Of a DNA stretch of 64,000 bases, positions 43,252 through 52,069 are shown piece after piece. This stretch comes from Desmodesmus armatus. Lineage: Eukaryota > Chlorophyta > Chlorophyceae > Sphaeropleales > Scenedesmaceae. Under the pieces are notes generated by a model. The model was given only the letters and a program-made list of their open reading frames with translations. It did not search any database and was not told where the DNA came from. A program made the position numbers and the translations under genes. The DNA is taken from contig VIIQ02000254.1 of assembly GCA_007449985.2 (NCBI GenBank), positions 1 through 64,000 of the forward strand. Direction: 5' to 3'. The stretch's first letter is position 1; each line of letters begins with the position of its first letter.

Positions 43252-43480
43252 GAACTTACAGACGACTAGTTTCGCCTTCTTTTTTTTTTGAAGTGATCAG
43301 TTACATTGGGCGGGACCAAGCAACCGGTGATTCACTCCATAAAAAGATCCAGCGGGAGGATGGGGCAACCTGTTGTGACACCCACCCCACGGCACCCCTT
43401 GTGCAGGGGACACCATCGCAGGGCCGTGCAGGCAGCTCCGTTTCGTTTCGCCTTCTTCAAGGCTCATCAGGTCTAAGCTC
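43252..43480 (-). ncRNA. hammerhead ribozyme, split by an insertion
   Basis: On the minus strand: stem I gagctta + gac, core CTGATGAG, stem II gcctt (43457-43480), then after the insertion aaggc, GAAAC, the TA loop and GTC with stem I 3' strand (43252-43281). Without the 163-bp L1-C tail the fold equals the right-hand copy, and its stem I has a better-paired GAC/GTC part. The insertion lies in loop II, so catalysis is probably lost or changed. Confidence 0.75.
43282..43444 (-). mobile_element. L1-C tail inside the left hammerhead
   Basis: 163 bp: T-run, gaagtgatcagttacattggg..., cut in the 3' UTR. Exact 13-bp TSD gtttcgccttctt at 43269-43281 and 43445-43457. Confidence 0.85.
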
Positions 43481-43626
43481 GAAAAACACACGCAGCATGC
43501 AAGTATAGGACTGGCATGCAAGAGATAATAGGTGCAGTGACTGTCAGTGTGGGAGTGGTGGTGTCAACACCTGCTGATATGCTGTAAAGCATGCAAACCA
43601 CATTTTCAGACAATCAGCACACTGTT

Positions 43627-45468
43627 TCAGTGCCGTGCCCTGATCAGGCGCGCTCCAATAGAGCGATTCTTGGTGTATGCAACAATCAGCTTGGCGTCAG
43701 TGCCACCAAAGATGGAAGCAACGTCTGCCTCATGCTTGTGAGCTGCACATACACGATTCAGCACTGCTGCAACTTGTGCAGTCATTTCAAACTGCCCATT
43801 GGGCAGGACCAGCACAGGGGCCATCCCAGCCTTGGGCTTGGGGCCGGTGGTGGAGTGCAACAAGCGAACACGGCATGCATGATCCACTGCTGCAAACCAC
43901 TTTTTCAGCTGGCTGACAGGATATCCCCGATCAACAAGGCGCTGCATAAACAGCGCTTTCATGCGATCAAAATCAGCTGAGAGGGTGTTGGTGACAGCAT
44001 AACGCTGTAGCTCGGCCTTGATGAAACCTTTGAACACACCCCTCCTGTGGAAGGAGAAATATGGGATATACATGTACTGGTTGTGGGGCTTCTGATAGGT
44101 TGTAACCTTCAGGCCCACAGAGACACCAGTACCCTCACACTTGGTGACTGTTATGTCCATGTAGTCAATGCTGTGCTGACTATACTGCCAAGTGATTTTG
44201 ATGTTGGGCAGGGTGCTGTTAAGCACCTGCAAGAACGCTAGCAAGCTGGCCTCGTCCCCCTCCCACACAAAGAAGCCATCATCAATGAAGCGCTTGTAAA
44301 TGGCTGGCCAGTGCTCACACTGCGCTTGGGCCACAGCCTCAAGGCAGGAAGCAACATATATGTTGCTGTAGGGTGGTGCAACAGGAGTGCCCATGACGGT
44401 ACCCTGTTTCTGCTTGTAATACCGCCCATCAAACTGGCAGTACCCATGCTCCATGACAAAGCTTAGCAAAGCATGCACCATACCCCCGTGATATCCACAC
44501 TGTGCTGCTGCATGTGCACAAGCTGGGACAGCCCCCGCGTTGTCAATGCTGGGGTACATGCTTTCAACGTCAAAAGTAACAAGGAAAGCATCACGGCCGA
44601 CTGTGCTGCTCTCTAGCAGTCGGACTAGGGTCTTGCTGTCAGGCAGGACCTGTGGGAACAGCTGTTGACAAGTGGCATTCAGCACATCTGCCAAGTACAC
44701 AGAGGCACCATTGGTAACCCAGCTGTGGCAGGCAGCAATGGGCCTGCCTTTCAGCAAGTGCAGATGCTCGCGTGTTACGGCAGGCAATTTGTGCACCTTT
44801 GGCAGAAGGTAGAAGTACGGCACAGTGCACTCAGATGCGGCCGCTGCCTGTAGGTATTTCACCACATGACCAGGCACATATGGGGCATACGCCTCTGTCA
44901 AACGCAGGGCTTCCTCTTGCAGGCCCTGCACTCGGGCGGGAATGCTAGCAGCTGGCACCTCTTCATAAGTGGAGGTAGCCCCTAGCTGCCGCAGGCACTC
45001 TGCGATATACCACGACCGATCCAGAATGCACAGACCCATATTCTTGTCAGAGAGCTTGACAGTAATAGCGGGGTCATGTTGGAGCTCAAACAGAGCTCGA
45101 CGCATATCAGGTGTCACATTGTCACTCACAGGGTGAGTGTGCATGAGGACTGGCCTCACATCATAGCAAGCGTTTAAAGCTGCAATGACATCCTGAACAA
45201 AACGCTCAACAGCATCAGGGACATGAGGAGGCTCCCAGGTGGAGCTGGGCACGTGATACTTGAGATCATATGCGGCTGTATTCCTTTCCCTGTCCTTGCG
45301 CCTGCCGTCAAACCAAGCTCGCAGCCGTATGTTCCTTGTATACCAGGCAATTTGGCGGTTAAGCCGGTCCCTGGGGGTGTCAGCACCAGGGGTAGGTATG
45401 AACTTGTGGCCGAGGTTGAGGGTCCTGAGGGCGGCAGCGCTGAAGGGTTTGCTGCTGAGGTTGAACAC
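43627..45468 (-). CDS. Penelope-like reverse transcriptase
   Basis: An intact 613-codon frame. NLSSKPFS near the start and LGHKFIPTP are typical of PLE RTs. RT motifs: PKVHK 223-227, GRPIAA 241-246, FDVESMYPSI 299-308, GTVMGTPVAP 356-365, FIDD 394-397 (catalytic Asp pair), DYMDITV ~435. The C-terminus (~190 residues) shows no GIY-YIG endonuclease signature, and no N-terminal one is found upstream. The track start is a GTG; the frame stays open upstream (LPLKGVFNLSS), so translation probably starts earlier or shifts from the small ORF at 45474-45908. The enzyme primes at DNA 3' ends in the nucleus. Confidence 0.8.
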   Translation of the reverse strand: MFNLSSKPFSAAALRTLNLGHKFIPTPGADTPRDRLNRQIAWYTRNIRLRAWFDGRRKDRERNTAAYDLKYHVPSSTWEPPHVPDAVERFVQDVIAALNACYDVRPVLMHTHPVSDNVTPDMRRALFELQHDPAITVKLSDKNMGLCILDRSWYIAECLRQLGATSTYEEVPAASIPARVQGLQEEALRLTEAYAPYVPGHVVKYLQAAAASECTVPYFYLLPKVHKLPAVTREHLHLLKGRPIAACHSWVTNGASVYLADVLNATCQQLFPQVLPDSKTLVRLLESSTVGRDAFLVTFDVESMYPSIDNAGAVPACAHAAAQCGYHGGMVHALLSFVMEHGYCQFDGRYYKQKQGTVMGTPVAPPYSNIYVASCLEAVAQAQCEHWPAIYKRFIDDGFFVWEGDEASLLAFLQVLNSTLPNIKITWQYSQHSIDYMDITVTKCEGTGVSVGLKVTTYQKPHNQYMYIPYFSFHRRGVFKGFIKAELQRYAVTNTLSADFDRMKALFMQRLVDRGYPVSQLKKWFAAVDHACRVRLLHSTTGPKPKAGMAPVLVLPNGQFEMTAQVAAVLNRVCAAHKHEADVASIFGGTDAKLIVAYTKNRSIGARLIRARH

Positions 45469-45473
45469 TCCCT

Positions 45474-45908
45474 TTAACGGGAGGGCTGGCGGCCCTGTGG
45501 GCCGTTGTTGCCGCCTCTGCCGGTACGCCTGTAGTTTGCGTTGGCGTTTGTGCGCCCGGCTCCTGCGCCGGGGTTGGCTGGGGGGCGGGGCCGCTGCGGT
45601 GGCTGGCGTGCAGGGCTGCGCCCCGGCTGTGCCTGCTGCCGGGGCGCCGCGTTTGGGGCGCCGCTGTTGTTGCGGGGTGGGCGGCGCTGCTGCTGCTGCT
45701 GTTCCCTGCCTGCAGGCTGTGGCCTGTGCTGCTGCTGCTGCTGCTGTGGCCTGTTGTGCTGCTGGCGGGGCTGCTGCCGGGGCTGAGGCCTGTTTTGCCG
45801 CCTGTTACGGGGCTTGGGCTGGGCCGGGGTGGCAGGGGACACGGGCAGAGGCGCGTGCTGCAGCAGGTGTGTGATGCTGGCGGCGATGCCAGCTGATTTT
45901 GATCGCAT
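45474..45908 (-). CDS. PLE small ORF, Pro/Gln/Arg-rich
   Basis: A 144-codon frame ending six bases before the RT frame. It is very rich in Pro, Gln, Arg and Asn (NRRQNRPQPRQQPRQQ and similar), with a basic RG-rich C-terminus (YRRTGRGGNN). This suits an unstructured RNA-binding protein. Its ATG lies inside the right inverted arm, so this start arose with the arm. The RT frame is in a different phase and overlaps it without a stop, so the two may once have been one protein. Confidence 0.45.
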   Translation of the reverse strand: MRSKSAGIAASITHLLQHAPLPVSPATPAQPKPRNRRQNRPQPRQQPRQQHNRPQQQQQQHRPQPAGREQQQQQRRPPRNNSGAPNAAPRQQAQPGRSPARQPPQRPRPPANPGAGAGRTNANANYRRTGRGGNNGPQGRQPSR

Positions 45909-46514
45909 GAAAGCGCTGTTTATGCAGCGCCTTGTTGATCGGGGATATCCTGTCAGCCAGCTGAAAAAGTGGTTTGCAGCAGTGGATCATGCATGCCGTG
46001 TTCGCTTGTTGCACTCCACCACCGGCCCCAAGCCCAAGGCTGGGATGGCCCCTGTGCTGGTCCTGCCCAATGGGCAGTTTGAAATGACTGCACAAGTTGC
46101 AGCAGTGCTGAATCGTGTATATGCAGCTCACAAGCATGAGGCAGACGTTGCTTCCATCTTTGGTGGCACTGACGCCAAGCTGATTGTTGCATACACCAAG
46201 AATCGCTCTATTGGAGCGTGCCTGATCAGGGCACGGCACTGAAACAGTGTGCTGATTGACTGAAAATGTGGTTTGCATGCTTTACAGCATATCAGCAGGT
46301 GTTGACACCACCACTCCCACACTGACAGTCACTGCACCTGTTATCTCTTGCATGCCAGTCCTATACTTGCATGCTGCGTGTGTTTTTCGAGCTTAGACCT
46401 GATGAGCCTTGAAGAAGGCGAAACTAGTCGTATGTAAGTTCGTTCACTCCAAACGCACAATACAATCCGCCTGCTGCCTGGGTCGCTGGTACTTCCCACA
46501 TTGTCTGTACAACC
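45893..46514 (+). repeat. right inverted arm of the PLE
   Basis: Reverse complement of the element's own 3' end (43177-43968 minus the insertion). It encodes DFDRMKALFMQRLVDRGY...LIRARH on the plus strand, then the UTR and hammerhead, and ends tctgtacaacc. The arms could pair as a ~620-bp hairpin around a ~1.9-kb loop. Confidence 0.85.
46389..46441 (+). ncRNA. hammerhead ribozyme, intact
   Basis: Stem I pairs 46389-46395 (GAGCTTA) with 46435-46441 (TAAGTTC) plus AC/GT next to the core. Core CTGATGA 46399-46405. Stem II G406-T410 with A415-C419 (GCCTT/AAGGC) closes a GAAG loop. GAAA 46420-46423. A minimal stem III (AC-TA-GT) is followed by C at 46429. Predicted cleavage lies after 46429. A type I hammerhead with a tiny stem III is the form known from Penelope-like elements. 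Confidence 0.85.
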
Positions 46515-46782
46515 ACTCGCTTGCGTTAGTGTTGCTCGCATGCTTTGTCCCTTTGCCGTTGCTTTTCTCTAGTCATTTTGCGGGTGCATGGTCGGGTCCT
46601 GGTGTCTGCTTTTTGGCAGGCTGCACTGCGACGTGCCGCCGTGAGACCATGTGGTGGGGGTGTCGGCTTGCGCCCTCACATGGTGGTGCCTGCCAGGTTG
46701 CGCCATCCTCTTGCCTGAGCTTTGAGGGGTGGCTTCTGTTGCTTGACTTCGCTCTTGTAACTTGATCACTCCAAAAAAAAAA

Positions 46783-47707
46783 AATTGAGTCACGGAGCTG
46801 TGCGGAGTGGTGGGTTGGTGTCGGCGGATGCCGCATGATGGTGCGCAGCGGTGGTGGTCCGCAAAAAATCATCTGGTTGGCTCTAATCAAAAACAAAAGT
46901 AGTGTCTTCAAGCGTACCAACATGCACCCCAACTGAGTCCCAAAACGGCGCGTATTGGTAGGTTGGTGTCGGCGGATGCCGCGTTGTGATGGTGCCCAGC
47001 GGTGGTGGTCCGCAAAAAAACCTTTGGTTGGCTCCGGTGAAAGACAAAAATAGTGTCTTCAAGCGTACCAACATGCACCCCAATTGAGTCACGGAGCGGC
47101 GCATAGCGGTGGGTTGGTGTCGGCGGATGCCGCGTGACAGTGCCTAGCGGTGGTGGTCCGCAAAAAAACATTGGTTGGCTCTTATCAAAAACAAAAGTAG
47201 TGTCTTCAAGCATACCAACATGCACCCCAACTGAGTCCCAAAAAGGCGCGTAGTGGTGGGTTGGTGTCGGCGGATGTCGCGTTGTGATGGTGCCCAGCGG
47301 TGGTGGTCCGCAAAAAAACATTGGTTGGCTCCGGTGAAAGACAAAAATAGTGTCGTCAAGCGTACCAACATGCACCCCAATTGAGTCACAAAGCGGCGCA
47401 TAGCGGTGGGTTGGTGTCAGCGGATGCCGCGTAACGGTGCGCAGAAAAAAAAATAACGGTGCGCAGCGGTGGTGGTCCGCAAAAATCATCCTGTTGGCTC
47501 TAGTCAAAAACAAAAATAGTGTCTTCAAGAGTACCAACATGCACCCCAAATGAGTCCCAAAGGCGCGCGTAGCGGTGGGTTGGTGTCGGCGGATGCCGCG
47601 TAACGGTGCGCAACGGTGGCGGTCCGCAAAAAAACATTGGTTGGCTCTGGTGAAAGACAAAAATAGTGTCTTCAAGTGTACCAACATGCACCCCAATTGA
47701 GTCACGG
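46783..47707 (+). repeat. ~148-bp satellite, block 8
   Basis: About six monomers. One carries the A-run scar (47433-47467). It ends at aattgagtcacgg (47695-47707), the same junction as at 42091, so 42000-42600 and 47620-48200 are parts of a duplicated segment. Confidence 0.9.
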
Positions 47708-47990
47708 GACTGGCTTAGGTCTCAGGGGGACATCCGCCTCAACTCTGGGGTGCCTCTGTCCTGGCTACGGGGCCGCAACCCCGTCCTGTCGCCAGAGCGG
47801 TTTGATGCTAAGTGGCAACAGCAGGGGGTGTTGTACACAGTGGCGGCAGGCATGGGCCCCCGCCTTGCGTTCTAGAGGGAGGGTGGTCATACGGGGGCTG
47901 GGGTGTTCGGGAGCGGGGTTTGGAAACGGGAGAGCCTTTTCTGTGTGGGGTTTGTTGTGCTTCTCGGGTCTTGGCTACGTGTGTGCTTTT
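47708..47990 (+). mobile_element. L1-A fragment (C-terminus and start of 3' UTR)
   Basis: Same start as copy 3 (DWLRSQGDIRLN..., stop RLAF ~47873), cut at cgtgtgtgctt by an L1-D tail. The right part seen at 42737 onward is missing here, replaced by L1-C sequence. Confidence 0.8.
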
Positions 47991-48202
47991 TTTTTCAGGG
48001 TAGGCTTGTTACATGAGCGGAGTCAAGCAACCACTGCCACCCCTCATTTGCTCTTGCAGGAGAATGGCGCAACCTGACAATCACCACCCTTTGAGGGGGC
48101 ACCACCACCCTCACCACATGATTATGTGAGCGGCGCTTGTGCAGCGCAGCCTGCACGAAGCAGACACCAGGGCTCAACCATGCACCTGCTTTAACGTCTA
48201 TT
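47991..48202 (-). mobile_element. L1-D 3' tail, truncated
   Basis: Identical in outline to 42395-42605 but cut at gctttaacgtcta, where an L1-C T-run begins. Confidence 0.7.
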
Positions 48203-48663
48203 TTTTTTTTGAAGTGATCAGTTACATTGGGCGGGACCAAGCAACCGGTGGTTCACTCCATAAAAAGATCCAGCGGGAGGATGGGGCAACCTGTTGTGAC
48301 ACCCACCCCACGGCACCCCTTGTGCAGGGGACACCATCGCAGGGCCGTGCAGACAGCTCCGTGAGAAGCAGCCCCGAAGGGCATCCAGGGCCTGACCGTG
48401 CGCCCAGTGTCCTCTATACACCACAGCCGTCCGTAGAGCAACTGCGGCAGGTCACAGTCCATGCTTGCCCCAATATGGCAAGGCCCATGGACCGGTCTAA
48501 TGACTCACCATCCACATGTCAAAAGCAGTGCTATGACACTCACATGCTGCAACCCTATAGAGCCAAGATACAACGCACACCATTACGGCAGCACACACCA
48601 GCACAAATCATGAAAGGCATTAGAGACACACACAAAAAAGAGACACACAGGCAAAATCGGATG
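48203..48663 (-). mobile_element. L1-C 3' tail
   Basis: Minus-strand copy of the L1-C 3' UTR (as 39724-40190), ending in caggcaaaatcggatgcc where plus-strand L1 coding sequence begins. Confidence 0.7.
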
Positions 48664-49697
48664 CCCGGACCGGATGGCTGGCTGCAGAAGGCCACACAGC
48701 ACAGGCGGTACCCTGCGGACCACCGCCCTGTGGTGGTCAAACTGCAGCCGCCCAACATGCCGCTGCTGGGGCAGAGCAGGTGGCGGTTCCCCAACGCAGC
48801 CATGGCAGACCCTGTGTTTGTCACAGCACTGCAGGACAGCCTTGACGCAGCCATACAGCAGCAGCAGCAGCAGCGCGGGGGGGGGGGGGGTTAACCCGGC
48901 AGCAGAGTTGGCGCAGCTCCAGGAGCACGCAACTGCTGCTACATTGATCATACAGCAGCGGCTGAAGCTGCAGCGCCAGGCAGAGCTGCGGCGGCTGCGG
49001 CTAGCCGTGGCACGAGCAAACACACAGCATCGGGCCGAACGCACAGCTCAGACGCAGGAGAACATCCTGGCAGCGGAGGAGCAGCTGACTGACTTTGAGG
49101 TCCAACAGCGCCGGCAGCAGGGGGAGGCAGGGGATGTGATCTGGGAGGTCTATGGGGACGGGAAGCCCAGCTTCTGGGGTTACCGCGTGGGCAAGGAGCT
49201 GCCGGAGCCGCAGTACATCAGTGCAGTAGCTGCGGCGGACGGCAGCACCATCTCCACCAACACCAGGGCGGGGGTCGCGGCCGCAGGGGACACGTTAGCC
49301 GACTTCTTTGACCCGCGGCTGGCGGCTTGTTTTCCTGCCATCCCACAGATGCAGCGCAGCAGCAGGAGCTGCTTGCAGGCATCGATAAGAAGCTCACAGC
49401 GGAGCAGCAGCAGCAGTGTCTGGGGCCAAACGGGGACGGCACCATCACCCTTGAGGAGGCAAAAGCAGCATTAGACAGCTTGCCCAGGGGGAAGGTGCCG
49501 GGCAGTGATGGGCTCACATACGAATTTTACAGCACCTTCTGGTCGCAGATGGGCCCACCCTTTGTGGCAGCGTGCAACCACCTGTTCTCTCAGGAGGCTG
49601 CACAGCTGTCGCCTGAGCAGCGCCTGGGGCTGATCACCCTCCTGTTCAAGGGCGGGGGGAAGCCTAGGGAGCAGACAGCCAGCTACCGGCCCATCTA
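48664..49697 (+). pseudogene. L1-C ORF2 fragment: end of endonuclease to start of RT
   Basis: It reads YPADHRPVVVKLQPPNMP (the SDHRPV end of the APE domain), a poly-Gln tract followed by a G12 run at 48879-48890 where the frame is lost, then VNPAAELAQLQEHA..., VIWEVYGDG and ADFFDPR. After a shift at ~49330 it reads FSCHPTDAAQQQEL, PGSDGLTYEFYSTFW, GLITLLFKGGGKPR and SYRPI. It stops at the RT's SYRPI motif, where unrelated 3' sequence begins. It differs throughout from L1-A, so it is a separate subfamily. Confidence 0.75.
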
Positions 49698-50530
49698 GGT
49701 GGCATAGTTTGTACGTGTTTGACCCTAGTGCATAGTCCATGTTGTCAGGTGCCCCATACGCGAGGGTGGATACCCTTCAAATACGGCGCCTTGCAATGTA
49801 TGCATGTGTACGTGTTGGTGGTCTGCTGCTTGTGTGAGAGTTAATCTTGTGTGGCATGCACGTGTACCAACTCCAGTGCATGCAAGGTCACACATGCGTG
49901 TTGCTTGTTGTAGGGCTGGTGTTGCATGGACTGTTGTGTGTTGGCTCGAGTGCACGCTCGCCAGCTAGCATGCTGTAGAGATTTGGTGTGGCGCGGTGGA
50001 CTGTTTGTGCCCGATTAGCTGTGTGCATGCGCGTGCATACAGACTTGTGCGTGTGTCTGTCTGACGTCAATGCTGACTTCTGGCTTTTTGTGTGCCAATG
50101 AGTAGCTGTCTTTTGCCTGCGTGTCTCTAATGGCTTTCATGATTTGTGCTGGTGTGTGTTGTATCTTGGCTCTGTAGGGTTGCAGCATGTGAGTGTCTTA
50201 GCACTGCTTTTGACATATGGTTGGTGAGTCATTAGACCGGTCCATGGGCCTTGCCATATTGGGGCAAACATGGACTGTGACCTGCCGCAGTTGGTCTACG
50301 GACGGCTGTGGTGTATAGAGGACACTGGGCGCACGGTCAGGCCCTGGATGCCCTTCGGGGCTGCTTCTCACGGAGCTGTCTGCACGGCCCTGCGATGGTG
50401 TCCCCTGCACAAGGGGTGCCGTGGGGTGGGTGTCACAACAGGTTGCCCCATCCTCCCGCTGGATCTTTTTATGGAGTGAACCACAGGTTGCTTGGTCCCG
50501 CCCAATGTAACTGATCACTTCAAAAAAAAA
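49698..50530 (+). mobile_element. L1-C 3' UTR and poly(A)
   Basis: About 360 bp of T/G-rich sequence without ORFs (49698-50060), then the L1-C 3' UTR in plus orientation, ending cccgcccaatgtaactgatcacttc plus A10. The join of coding fragment and UTR at 49697 skips most of ORF2, so this is an internally deleted element. Confidence 0.65.
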
Positions 50531-50768
50531 ACCCCCACTGCGTACAGCACCCCCGGCTGCTGCCATTTGGCGGCGAACCGCTCCGGCAGCAGCTCAGGGT
50601 TGCGGCCCCGGAGCCAAGACAAAGGCACCCCAGAGTTCAGGCGGATGTCCCCTTGTGTCCTGAGCCAGTCCTGCGAGAGCTGCTGCTGCAGTGCTGCCCT
50701 AAACCTATGGGTGACAGCCGCACTGCTGTATGGGCGGCCCTCGCTGGCACAGCGAACCACCCAGAAGG
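50531..50768 (-). pseudogene. L1-B ORF2 C-terminal fragment
   Basis: The minus frame reads WVVRCASEGRPYSSAAVTHRF...LNSGVPLSWLRGRNPELLPERFAAKWQQPGVLYAVG, the L1-B version of the C-terminus. It is cut at both ends, by the L1-C poly(A) on one side and by satellite at 50769 on the other. Confidence 0.75.
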
Positions 50769-50896
50769 ATGCACCCCAATTGAGTCACGGAGCGGCGCAT
50801 AGCGGTGGGTTGGTGTCGGCGGATGCCGCGTGACAGTGCCCAGCGGTGGTGGTCCGCAAAAAAACATTGGTTGGCTCTGGTGAAAGACAAAAATAG
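50769..50896 (+). repeat. ~148-bp satellite, block 9
   Basis: Less than one monomer, ending in aagacaaaaatag, the L1-C target. Confidence 0.85.
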
Positions 50897-50991
50897 TTTT
50901 TTTTTGAACTGATCAGTTACATTGCGCGGGACCAAGCAACCGGTGGTTCACTCCATAGAAAGATCCAGCGGGAGGATGGGGCAACCTGTTG
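50897..50991 (-). mobile_element. L1-C tail, 95 bp (duplicate of 41329-41423)
   Basis: Same truncation point (caacctgttg) and same target monomer as 41329-41423, with a few substitutions. It shows that the insertion was copied along with its satellite context. Confidence 0.85.
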
Positions 50992-51290
50992 AAGACAAAA
51001 TAGTGTCTTCAAGCGTACCAACATGCACCCCAATTGAGTCACGGAGCTGAGCGGAGTGGTGGGTTGGTGTCGGCGGACGCCGCATGGTGGTGCGCAGCGG
51101 TGGTGGTCCGCAAAAAAATTTGGTTGGCTCTAATCAAAAACAAAAGTAGTGTCTTCAAGCGTACCAACATGCACCCCAACTGAGTCCCAAAACGGCGCGT
51201 ATTGGTAGGTTAGTGTTGGCGGATGCGGCGTTGTGATGGTGCCCAGCGGTGGTGGTCCGCAAAAAAAACCTTTGGTTGGCTCCGGTGAAA
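50992..51290 (+). repeat. ~148-bp satellite, block 10
   Basis: Two monomers, with slightly more substitutions than elsewhere (ggcggacgccgcatggtgg, ttagtgttggcgg). Confidence 0.85.
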
Positions 51291-51814
51291 GGCTTAGGTG
51301 TGGTGCGGATGTAGCCCTGCATGTTGGAGGGGTGTGCAGGCGTGGTGGTGCGCCACGCCGGGGGTGCTTGGGCCCTCTGCGCGCTGGCTTTTGTCTAGTA
51401 CAGCGGCCAGCCATGTGCTGTGTGGCCGCCGCTTGTTGGTTTTGGGGTGTTTCTTCAGCCCCTCTGACGGGGGCTGGCTCTGCACACCGGAGAGGTGTGT
51501 GAGTGTGGTGACGCATCGGTGGTGCTTTCTCTCGGCTCTGCGTTGACTCGCTTGCGTCAGTGTTGCTCGCATGCTTTGTCCCTTTGCCGTTGCTTTATTT
51601 TAGTCATTTTGCGGGTGCATGGTCGGGTCCTGGTGTCTGCTTTTTGGCAGGCTGCACTGAGACGTGCCGCCCGTGAGACCATGTGGTGGGGGTGTCGGCT
51701 TGCGCCCTCACAGGGTGGTGCCTGCCAGGTTGCGCCATCCTCTTGCCTGAGCTTTGAGGGGTGGCTTCTGTTGCTTGACTTCGCTCTTGTAACTTGCTCA
51801 CTCCAAAAAAAAAA
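51291..51814 (+). mobile_element. L1-A 3' tail (diverged)
   Basis: 3' UTR from ggcttaggtgtggtgcgg to ctcactcc plus A10. More diverged than other L1-A tails (gatgtagccctgcatgttggaggg), so probably older. Confidence 0.8.
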
Positions 51815-52069
51815 TGTTGCTCGCATGCTTTGTCCCTTTGCCGTTGCTTTTCTCTAGTCATTTTGCGGGTGCATGGTCGGGTCCTGGTGTCTGTTTTTTG
51901 GCAGGCTGCACTGCGACGTGCCGCCCGTGAGACCATGTGGTGGGGGTGTCGGCTTGCGCCCTCAAAGGGTGGTGCCTGCCAGGTTGCGCCATCCTCTTGC
52001 CTGAGCTTTGAGGGGTGGCTTCTGTTGCTTGACTTCGCTCTTGTAACTTGCTCACTCCAAAAAAAAAAA
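51815..52069 (+). mobile_element. L1-A 3' tail inserted at the poly(A) of the previous one
   Basis: A ~245-bp tail (tgttgctcgcatgctttg...ctcactcc plus A11) beginning directly after the previous poly(A). Insertion of L1-A into L1-A tails is also seen at 12290 and 58951. Confidence 0.8.

Larger units (their letters stand above)
43169..46514 (-). mobile_element. Penelope-like element (PLE) with inverted arms
   Basis: A 3.3-kb insertion in the L1-A 3' UTR with a 13-bp TSD (actcgcttgcgtt at 43156-43168 and 46515-46527). A T10 run at the left is its poly(A). Its 3' part (43177-43968) is repeated in inverted orientation at the right end (45893-46514). The repeat includes the RT C-terminus (two amino-acid differences), the UTR and a hammerhead ribozyme. 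The left arm is interrupted by an L1-C tail. Long terminal repeats with hammerheads are a known PLE feature. The near identity of the arms suggests a recent origin. Confidence 0.85.
42092..46782 (+). mobile_element. L1-A copy 3, 5'-truncated, twice interrupted
   Basis: It starts in the ORF2 C-terminus (DWLRSQGDIRLNSGVPLSW, stop ~42257) and runs through the 3' UTR to ttgatcactcc plus A12. The TSD aattgagtcacgg lies at 42079-42091 and 46783-46795. Two later insertions split it: an L1-D tail at ~42395-42736 and a PLE at 43169-46514. The middle of the 3' UTR lies between them (42737-43168) and the last part follows the PLE (46515-46782). Confidence 0.8.
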
